Assembly: GCA_031262285.1 (NCBI GenBank)
Contig: JAISHZ010000130.1
Span: 1 to 6,342 of the forward strand
DNA: 6,342 nt
Origin: Lachnospiraceae bacterium
GTDB lineage: Bacteria > Bacillota_A > Clostridia > Lachnospirales > Lachnospiraceae
Reading direction: 5' to 3'
A program made the translations under genes and the position numbers. Shown here in pieces: positions 1 through 4,896 of the stretch. Below the pieces are notes generated by a model. It was not told the DNA's origin and ran no database searches. It was given only the letters and a program-made list of their open reading frames with translations. The first letter of the stretch is position 1, and each line of letters starts with the position of its first letter.

Positions 1-682
1 TATAATCCGTCATAACTTCACGCACAAAAGCAGTTTGCTCATCGCTTAGTTGCAATGCTTCCCTCGGTTCCTCAAGGGGGGCGATATCCTTGTTGACAGG
101 GTTGCGATAATAAGAGGTCGCTTCTACGCGAATGGCATCTTCCAGACTCAAACTACGGATCGTTTGTGCGGACACGCCAAGTTTCCCCGTAATCCATTCG
201 TATGGAATGGTTTCATATTGGATCAATTCTGTTAACAGTCTGGCTTTCGCAGTTTGGCTTTTTCTGGTAGCTTCGCCCAATCGAGATATCGTTTCTTCCT
301 TGGTCAAAAGCCTAACGATGACGCGTCGCTGCGCTTGCTTGATGGTTTGTTTGGCCGGCAAAACGGTCTTGAGTGCCTGTGACATTGTTGCGCCAAAGGT
401 ACGTCGTATCCAAGCCGCCAGTAAAATCATACGTTCTTCAAGAGGTGTACTATTGGGGGAAACTCCCGCTATTTCTTTCACCTTTTGCGGAGGCAACACG
501 CTTTCTTGCGATAACCCGATGCAATACCCTGTAATCAAGCGATTCCCTTTGCCAAACGGTACCAACACTCCTGTTCCGATTTGAATAGACGCGAGAAGTC
601 GGTTCGGTATCGCATACTGAAAAGGTCGATCGACATTTTCATGGGAAATGTTCACGATAATATCCGCATAATGGGTACTCAC
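1..682 (-). CDS. priA: Primosomal protein N' (PriA) replication-restart helicase, N-terminal part
   Basis: PriA recognises stalled or collapsed replication forks and reloads the replicative helicase through the primosome. I translated this frame by hand: 227 residues are open without interruption and the gene runs off the window start. It opens MSTHYADIIVNISHENVDRP, followed by FQYAIP, VPFGKGNRLITGYCIG and PLEERMILLAAWIRRTFGAT, which match the PriA 3'-DNA-end-binding domain (about residues 1-105). A winged-helix-like stretch follows (about 110-200), and LSDEQTAFVREV near the edge is the usual lead-in to the helicase domain. Walker A and the zinc cysteines would lie outside the window. The GTG at 682 is preferred because GGGAGGGG stands just upstream. 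An in-frame ATG at 712 would add ten residues but has no good SD. The 61-bp gap to murE has no terminator, suggesting one transcript. Confidence 0.93.
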   Translation of the reverse strand, partial: MSTHYADIIVNISHENVDRPFQYAIPNRLLASIQIGTGVLVPFGKGNRLITGYCIGLSQESVLPPQKVKEIAGVSPNSTPLEERMILLAAWIRRTFGATMSQALKTVLPAKQTIKQAQRRVIVRLLTKEETISRLGEATRKSQTAKARLLTELIQYETIPYEWITGKLGVSAQTIRSLSLEDAIRVEATSYYRNPVNKDIAPLEEPREALQLSDEQTAFVREVMTDY

Positions 683-685
683 CGT

Positions 686-693
686 CCCCTCCC
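686..693 (-). promoter_or_regulatory. Ribosome binding site choosing the priA GTG start
   Basis: On the minus strand GGGAGGGG lies three bases before GTG at 682; the GGGAGG core is five bases away, which is good SD spacing. The alternative ATG at 712 has only weak purine content ahead of it. This supports a GTG start and a PriA that opens MSTHYADI, close to where clostridial relatives begin. Confidence 0.6.
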
Positions 694-743
694 TTCTTAC
701 GTTTGTTTGCATCTTGGCATCGTATCTTTTGGTTTCGATCTCT

Positions 744-2240
744 CTAATGACTTACCTTATCATCGGTAGCTGCGATCTGTGCAACGATACTGCGTTCATC
801 CATGGGGTATTTCACTCCATGAATCTCTTGATAATCTTCGTGTCCCTTACCTGCGAGTACGATCATATCGCCTTGTTTGGCGTGGGTAATCGCGTAGCGA
901 ATCGCTTCTTTTCGGTCGCAGATCTCCATGAATGCGCCATTGGTCGGCAACAATCCGGCTTTGATATCTGCCATAATCGCATAAGGATCTTCTGTTCTGG
1001 GATTATCCGTCGTGATAATCGTCAAATCAGCTAGTTCCCCGCTCACTTCTCCCATTTGAAATCTTCTGTCTCTAGCTCTGTCGCCACCGCATCCGAATAA
1101 GCAAATCAAGCGCGTCGGTTGATATTCACGCAATGTCGTCAGCAGATTTCTAAGTGCCATCGCATTGTGCGCGTAATCAATTAACAAGGTGAAATCGCGA
1201 AATTGCGGTAACACTTCGATTCGTCCTTTCACTTTGACAAAGGACAATGCTCGTAATATATCATCTTCTCTTACCAAGAAGTGGCGACAGACCGCAATCG
1301 CTGCCAAGGAATTGTATACACTAAATAATCCCGGCATAGATACTTTTGCTTCATAATCAGGCGACATAGGCGCGTCCATAGACCCCAACACTCGAAATGC
1401 TATCCCCGGTTTACCGCCTTGCATCGTCAGTTTGGGGGACTGAGCGCGAAGAGAGGCATTTTCATTCATGCCAAAAGTACAGATGGATTCACAAGTATTT
1501 CCCTTGAGAATCAGTTCGGCATTTTCGTCATCAATATTGACAATCCCATACCGACATTTGCGGAAAAGAATCGCTTTGCATTCTCTGTACTCTTCAAAGG
1601 TGTCGTGTTCTCCCGGTGCGATATGATCCACGTCCAGATTGGTAAATACCCCAACTTCAAAGGTAAAGCCATCCGTTCTGTGCATTTTCAAGGCTTGCGA
1701 AGAAACTTCCATCACCACCGTATCGAGTCCGGCATCTACCATCTTTTTGAAGTATTCTTGCAGTAAATAGGATTCCGGGGTGGTATTCCCTGCGTGTATA
1801 TGCTCATTGCCGATGATGACTTCGATCGTCCCGACGAGACCGACTTTTCTGCCCGCGTTTTCCAGTATATTTTTAATCATGTACGTAGTCGTGGTCTTCC
1901 CTTTGGTGCCGGTGATTCCGATCACTTTGAGTTGTTTCGCGGGATGCTCAAAGTATGCGGCAGATATCAATGCCATCGCATAACGCGTATCAGCCACACG
2001 GATTACGGTAACATGGGATGGTAGACCTTCAACCGGTGTGGATACGACTACTGCAATCGCGCCATCTTCTACGGCTTTGGTTGCAAACAGATGTCCGTCG
2101 AACTTGAGTCCGCTGATACAGAGGAAGAGAGAGTCTTTTTCAACTTTTCGGGAATCGTAGACCACTTTCGCAATCTCGATATTTACGTCCCCTTGTATGC
2201 ATTCGTATTCTAAATGTTCCAATAGTCGGCTTAGCTTCAT
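744..2240 (-). CDS. murE: UDP-MurNAc-L-Ala-D-Glu:meso-diaminopimelate ligase (MurE)
   Basis: Cytoplasmic Mur ligase that uses ATP to add the third stem-peptide residue to UDP-MurNAc-dipeptide in peptidoglycan synthesis. The 498 residues match the family's usual length. Visible in order: N-terminal UDP-binding domain (1-105) with YDSRKV; P-loop GTKGKTTT at 111-118; TTPES at 153-157 and MEVSSQAL at 177-184 for substrate binding; K222 in ECKAILF, at the place of the carbamylated lysine; DYAHN at 355-359; GCGGDRARDRR at 383-393; DNPR at 412-415; GKGHE at 464-468. DNPR is the known signature for meso-diaminopimelate rather than lysine. The ATG at 2240 follows AGAGGGGAG by five bases. All key residues are present and I see nothing broken. 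It is followed by priA, a pairing I recall from Lachnospiraceae-type genomes. Confidence 0.97.
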   Translation of the reverse strand: MKLSRLLEHLEYECIQGDVNIEIAKVVYDSRKVEKDSLFLCISGLKFDGHLFATKAVEDGAIAVVVSTPVEGLPSHVTVIRVADTRYAMALISAAYFEHPAKQLKVIGITGTKGKTTTTYMIKNILENAGRKVGLVGTIEVIIGNEHIHAGNTTPESYLLQEYFKKMVDAGLDTVVMEVSSQALKMHRTDGFTFEVGVFTNLDVDHIAPGEHDTFEEYRECKAILFRKCRYGIVNIDDENAELILKGNTCESICTFGMNENASLRAQSPKLTMQGGKPGIAFRVLGSMDAPMSPDYEAKVSMPGLFSVYNSLAAIAVCRHFLVREDDILRALSFVKVKGRIEVLPQFRDFTLLIDYAHNAMALRNLLTTLREYQPTRLICLFGCGGDRARDRRFQMGEVSGELADLTIITTDNPRTEDPYAIMADIKAGLLPTNGAFMEICDRKEAIRYAITHAKQGDMIVLAGKGHEDYQEIHGVKYPMDERSIVAQIAATDDKVSH

Positions 2241-2255
2241 CCTTGCTCCCCTCTA

Positions 2256-2286
2256 CGTGCAACCTTGTGTTGTACCGAATTGCACG
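2256..2286 (-). promoter_or_regulatory. Hairpin in the murE leader next to the SD
   Basis: CGTGCAA (2280-2286) and TTGCACG (2256-2262), read on the minus strand, form a perfect 7-bp inverted repeat with a 17-base loop. The 3' arm ends two bases before the AGAGGGGAG ribosome binding site of murE. In the transcript this hairpin could affect ribosome access. That role is inference; the structure is seen. No U-tract follows, so it is not an intrinsic terminator. Confidence 0.4.
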
Positions 2287-2327
2287 CTGTGTTTGATATG
2301 ATGTTCTATTCTACTCCATTTGGATCG

Positions 2328-2357
2328 ATTGTACCACTACAAAATTGAACACTACAA
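2328..2357 (-). promoter_or_regulatory. Probable sigma-A type promoter for murE
   Basis: Reading the minus strand, TTGTAG (2357-2352) could be a -35 box. It is followed after 18 bases by TACAAT (2333-2328), a good -10 box preceded by TG one base away (TGGTACAAT, an extended -10). Transcription would start near 2322, giving a leader of about 80 bases. A second weaker -10-like TAGAAT is at 2313-2308. The -35 box matches consensus at only about half its positions. Confidence 0.4.
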
Positions 2358-2364
2358 AATTGAA
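2335..2364. repeat. 15-bp perfect tandem repeat, two units
   Basis: The unit CACTACAAAATTGAA occurs twice head to tail with no mismatch (2335-2349 and 2350-2364). It overlaps the probable murE promoter: the -35-like TTGTAG falls in the distal unit and the extended -10 begins at the edge of the proximal one. It may be a replication-slippage duplication or a paired binding site. Confidence 0.75.
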
Positions 2365-2385
2365 TACCGTTCATGTGTTCGGTAA

Positions 2386-2660
2386 TCTAGTTACAGTTCA
2401 TGCGTTCGCCGATCTACGTTTCAAAGGCAGCGTATCCCGGACGAACCACACAGAGCCGGGAGGCGTTTTGGGTGTTAGACTCTCTAAGCGTTCCGATGAG
2501 CCCAGAACAGTGAAAATAAGCGCACAAGCAAGCGCTCATTTTCACTTGGTCTCATCTCCACAGAACGTATAACACCCAAAATGCCTCTCGGCTCTGTGCG
2601 GTTCTGTGTATCGATAAGCTTTAGACGTAGATCGGCGAACGCGCGAAAGTTGTAATCAAA
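2386..2660. repeat. Long imperfect palindrome A (about 270 bp)
   Basis: Two arms of about 130 bp read as reverse complements of each other. The innermost stem is GTGAAAATAAGCGC (2510-2523) against GCGCTCATTTTCAC (2532-2545), with one mismatch and an 8-base loop. Matching outer blocks are GCGTTCGCCGATCTACGT (from 2403) with its complement near 2624-2643, and CACAGAGCCGGGAGGCGTTT with AATGCCTCTCGGCTCTGTG. GTAATC occurs at both outer edges (2382-2387 and 2652-2657). No transposase is nearby. It could be a miniature inverted-repeat element or a very long structured RNA. The palindrome is certain; its nature is not. Confidence 0.85.
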
Positions 2661-2672
2661 AAGAAATCTTGC

Positions 2673-2688
2673 ATTCATTGTAATGAAT
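2673..2688. repeat. Small palindrome between two large ones
   Basis: ATTCATT and AATGAAT form a perfect 7-bp inverted repeat around a GT dinucleotide, exactly at the junction between palindromes A and 2. It may be a boundary or the outermost stem of palindrome 2. No role can be assigned. Confidence 0.5.
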
Positions 2689-2871
2689 AATCTAGAGTTC
2701 CCTGTACGTTTTTCTAACTACGGTCTAAAGCCTTAAAAATCAAGGTTCTGTCTTCGTGTAATTAGAATTTACGTATTCTAATTACACCACGAATGAATTT
2801 CTTGCATACCTTATGTTTATTGTACTTTGCACTGTAGTTAGAAAAAGCCGCAGGGAACTCTAAATAATTGG
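2684..2871. repeat. Long imperfect palindrome 2 (about 188 bp)
   Basis: The arms pair with several perfect blocks: TAGAGTTCCCTG (2693-2704) with CAGGGAACTCTA (2851-2862), TTTTTCTAACTAC (2709-2721) with GTAGTTAGAAAAA (2834-2846), and an apical 13-bp stem GTGTAATTAGAAT (2756-2768) with ATTCTAATTACAC (2775-2787) around TTACGT. Between blocks the arms have diverged and carry small insertions, so this is an old or mutated foldback. It differs in sequence from palindrome A and has no coding content I can support. Confidence 0.85.
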
Positions 2872-2904
2872 TTACTCTTAAAGGGGAATTGATCATTTGA
2901 AAAC

Positions 2905-3125
2905 ATACCGATTTTTCGGTACATGATGTTGATTTATGGAATTCTTCTCTGTAATGATATGTTCTGTAGAATAGATTGATAAAACAAAAACTATGAATGA
3001 GAATGTCATAAGATTTGAAGCGATTAAATCGTTCTTTCCTATTAGGTATCTCATTCATAGTCCTTTATCATATGTATAATAGAAAACTAACACATTGTGT
3101 CGAAAAAAGCAAGTGGTTTTTTGAT
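2905..3125. repeat. Long imperfect palindrome 3 (about 220 bp)
   Basis: The best block is ACTATGAATGAGA (2990-3002) with TCTCATTCATAGT (3049-3061), 13 bp with no mismatch. The centre is the odd palindrome CGATTAAATCG (3021-3031). Further out GATAAA (2978-2983) pairs with TTTATC (3064-3069), and TTTTTCG (2912-2918) pairs with CGAAAAA (3101-3107) within weaker similarity. The outer limits are approximate. An open frame of 98 codons crosses palindromes 2 and 3 but looks like chance. Confidence 0.7.
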
Positions 3126-3154
3126 ATGTATTTTATACCATTTATGTTGATCGT

Positions 3155-3267
3155 TGCTATTTGTCTGTTCGCCGATCTTCATTTATTGATAATTCCTGCA
3201 TAGAACAACACAAAGCCGGGATACACTGCCCTTAAAAGTCGATCAGCAAACGCGTGATTAGTAATCA
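3155..3267. repeat. Short member of the palindrome A family, inverted (element B)
   Basis: The left half (GTTCGCCGATCTT at 3167 through AAAGCCGGG at 3220) resembles the right arm of palindrome A at about two thirds of positions. The right half, read in reverse (from TGATTACTAATC to GTATCCCGG), resembles A's left arm at about three quarters. The halves meet at CCGGG, so B looks like an A element in opposite orientation that has lost its centre. Percentages are hand alignments. B sits 17 bp downstream of the DUF3237 stop and could help end that transcript, but no U-tract is present. Confidence 0.65.
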
Positions 3268-3283
3268 TTTTTCTTTGTGATCT

Positions 3284-3691
3284 TTATTCACCTTTGCTAT
3301 AAATCTTAATCACGATACCTCCCCGCTCTTCAGAACAAACTTGTCCTTGTAGATCCGCGCTTTCCAATCCTTTTAAAGCATTACTGTCGGTGATAATACG
3401 CGGTTTCGTTAGCAAGGGGTCTCCTTCTGCCGGTATTCTTCCTTCGTTTTCTATGAAAATGCGACACGGACAGCCTTCACGGTCTACCCCCTCCAGGATA
3501 TACCGAGCGGATAATAGCCTTTTTTCTCCGGTATATTCCACTTGCGTGTCCACACCCCCCGGTAATACCTTTCCGTGGAAGTTTTCACAGTCCACGTCTC
3601 CATGGAAAAGAATCATAAGCGCGGTTCCCCTTTCACTTTTTACTTCATAAGTTGCATCTAATTTGATTTGGATGCGTAAGACTTCCTTCAT
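3284..3691 (-). CDS. DUF3237 (UPF0311) family protein
   Basis: A 135-residue soluble protein with no signal peptide or membrane segment. It shows the hallmarks of DUF3237: FHGKVLPGGVDTQ (38-50), LSARYILEGVD (60-70), CRIFIENEG (76-84), TKPRIITDS (95-103) and LKGLESADLQGQV near the end. The family is expected to be a small beta-barrel-like fold; no reaction is established for it that I know of, so function is left open. The start is well fixed: AAGGAGGA (3705-3698) lies six bases before the ATG. It follows the ATPase cassette after 81 bp, with its own SD and a repeat-bearing leader, so it may be separately transcribed. Its base composition looks closer to murE than to the cassette. Complete and unbroken. 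Confidence 0.88.
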   Translation of the reverse strand: MKEVLRIQIKLDATYEVKSERGTALMILFHGDVDCENFHGKVLPGGVDTQVEYTGEKRLLSARYILEGVDREGCPCRIFIENEGRIPAEGDPLLTKPRIITDSNALKGLESADLQGQVCSEERGGIVIKIYSKGE

Positions 3692-3727
3692 AATGAATCC
3701 TCCTTGTTTTCTCGATGAATGTCACCG

Positions 3728-3774
3728 CACTACATCTTCTTATTTGAATTCTGCGGAATCTAACCACTACATCT
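3728..3774. repeat. Spaced direct repeat upstream of the DUF3237 gene
   Basis: CACTACATCT occurs at 3728-3737 and again at 3765-3774, 37 bp apart start to start, in the leader of the DUF3237 gene. Between them is an imperfect dyad, GAATTCTGCGGAATC (3746-3760). The repeat shares the core CACTACA with the tandem repeat ahead of murE. It could be an operator; no convincing -35/-10 pair was found here. Confidence 0.4.
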
Positions 3775-3994
3775 ACATATCTGTTTCATTATTTAATTTA
3801 ATAAAAATAACTGTTTTCTCTTTCAGCGAAATCTTTCCTACCTGATAGCCAAACGCAAGAAGTTCTTTTTTTGCATTTAAGAAAGAATGATCCATCGAAA
3901 ACCCAAGTATTTCTTTGATGTCGTCATGCGTGAGTTTAAAAGACTCACGGTTATCACTTTTTACGTATTGCCATAATTTGTCGTATTTACTCAT
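3773..3994 (-). CDS. Small protein of 73 residues, DUF7662-like, function unknown
   Basis: The sequence opens MSKYDKLWQYVK and continues with FKLTHDDIKEILGFSMDHSFLN and a C-terminal YQVGKISLKEKTVIFIKLN. This layout (start MxKYxxLWxYV, then LTxDDIxxILGF, then a GY-V-beta tail) resembles a family of short uncharacterised Firmicutes proteins that I associate with DUF7662. That name is from memory and uncertain. The helical first half and beta tail would suit a small winged-helix-like or protein-binding domain, which is inference. Its ATG overlaps the stop of the 76-residue gene as ATGA, so it is last in the cassette and probably translationally coupled. No membrane segment. An antitoxin, regulator or accessory subunit are all possible. 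Confidence 0.75.
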   Translation of the reverse strand: MSKYDKLWQYVKSDNRESFKLTHDDIKEILGFSMDHSFLNAKKELLAFGYQVGKISLKEKTVIFIKLNNETDM

Positions 3995-4221
3995 TTGAAT
4001 GCCCCCATGGTTGTTCTTGCAGATAAAACATATTGACGAATACCATCACGAGGATAGGGATAAGTTTCGATCTTGATTTCACGATCATAACAAATGAGAG
4101 CCTTCAAATATATTAAATAAATCAATTCGACTATTCGATCTGCCATCAGTATTAATGAACCGTGAACTTCGTCTTGATACTGTAAATCTGCACCCTCTCC
4201 GAATTTCCCTGTTTTATCCAC
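3991..4221 (-). CDS. Small protein of 76 residues, unrecognised
   Basis: I do not recognise this protein. It starts with GTG (4221-4219), overlapping the last eight bases of the DUF4276 gene, has no SD of its own, and ends in an ATGA overlap with the next gene; both overlaps argue for coupled translation and a real gene. The sequence has a polar N-terminus (KFGEGADLQYQDEVHGSL), a hydrophobic helix-like middle (ILMADRIVELIYLIYLKALI, about 24-43) and a basic end containing YPYPRDGIRQYVLSARTTM. The middle is interrupted by D, R, E and K, so it reads more like an amphipathic helix than a clean membrane span. It could be a specificity or regulatory subunit of the cassette, or a remnant of a longer protein. 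Confidence 0.6.
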   Translation of the reverse strand: MDKTGKFGEGADLQYQDEVHGSLILMADRIVELIYLIYLKALICYDREIKIETYPYPRDGIRQYVLSARTTMGAFK

Positions 4222-4885
4222 ATACTAAGTCCAATTTTGAGATAAAGTATAGGAAACTTGGAGATTGATTATTTCTAATATTCATATGTAGCCCAATCTC
4301 TTTTGCCCATTTGCACTTTTCTTTCCCGATTTCATAATAGGACGTGGCTTCCTTTTTTAATTTGTTTACTCCACCATTGTATACTGCATCTGCTAGAATT
4401 TCCCATGTTCCGATGATACTATCTTGTTTATAATTTTTGATCACTTGCTGCTTTACATTGGGATATGCCTCATTTAATGCTTCCCTATCTCCAAGTAACC
4501 AAGCTTCTATTTCTTCAATTGCAATACAAAAAAACACCGGTACGGAAAGGTTTAGCGAATTGCAGTAATCCACTAAGCTATTTTTCAACGCGAAACAATC
4601 ATTATCATCATTATCCAAAATAACAAATATTGCTTTTTTACCCGGCATATCGATGATCGTTTTGTTTATTCCTTTTAGATAATTCGGCAAATCGTTTAAT
4701 AATCGATGCGACTTCACACTAGAAATTTTACTATTTTTGAGTGGTATTCTTCCAATCCCTTTAAAGCCATGAATACGATATTGCATATTTTCTCTATTGA
4801 CTTTATATTTTTTCATAATTTCGTCTATAAGGATTTTACCGGATTCATCTTCGACCAATAATTCTAAATAAATGTATTCTTCCAT
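4214..4885 (-). CDS. DUF4276 family protein, TOPRIM-like partner of the ATPase
   Basis: The 223 residues carry the landmarks of DUF4276: LELLVEDESGKIL (8-19, conserved E12), FVILDNDDNDC (87-97, acidic D91, D93, D94, D96), IAIEEIEAWLLGD (121-133) and a C-terminal NQSPSFLYFISKL (206-218). A glutamate followed by a DxD-type cluster is the pattern of TOPRIM metal-binding folds, so a nuclease-like effector is a reasonable inference, though activity is unproven. The first motif reads VEDES rather than the more usual VEGxSE. The gene starts 11 bp after the ATPase stop, with AGAGGGAAAG ahead of the ATG, and overlaps the next gene by 8 bp. DUF4276 genes commonly sit beside AAA ATPases of this type, which fits a two-component defence module like PARIS or AbiL. 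Confidence 0.82.
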   Translation of the reverse strand: MEEYIYLELLVEDESGKILIDEIMKKYKVNRENMQYRIHGFKGIGRIPLKNSKISSVKSHRLLNDLPNYLKGINKTIIDMPGKKAIFVILDNDDNDCFALKNSLVDYCNSLNLSVPVFFCIAIEEIEAWLLGDREALNEAYPNVKQQVIKNYKQDSIIGTWEILADAVYNGGVNKLKKEATSYYEIGKEKCKWAKEIGLHMNIRNNQSPSFLYFISKLDLVCG

Positions 4886-4896
4886 CTTTCCCTCTT

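Noticed and set aside
132..584. Open frame of 150 codons on the plus strand
   Set aside because: It is antisense to priA, whose minus-strand frame is uninterrupted and clearly recognisable; the plus-strand peptide resembles nothing and has no ribosome binding site.
714..1034. Open frame of 106 codons on the plus strand
   Set aside because: Antisense shadow of the C-terminal region of murE.
2335..2364. CRISPR array
   Set aside because: Only two adjacent 15-bp units with no spacers.
2345..2572. Plus-strand open frame of 75 codons, and the facing minus-strand frame of 64 codons at 2484-2678
   Set aside because: Both are read from the arms of palindrome A and resemble each other only because the arms are complementary; neither has a convincing ribosome binding site. 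Kept as a finding, not as genes.
2684..2871. Intrinsic terminator
   Set aside because: The stems are far longer than a typical terminator and no U-tract directly follows the apical stem on either strand.
2762..3058. Minus-strand open frame of 98 codons
   Set aside because: It crosses palindromes 2 and 3, has low-complexity composition, and no recognisable motif or good SD; it is likely chance in AT-rich DNA.
2386..3267. Retron msr-msd or a group II intron remnant
   Set aside because: Long inverted repeats prompted the idea, but no reverse transcriptase or its YADD motif is present in any frame in the window.
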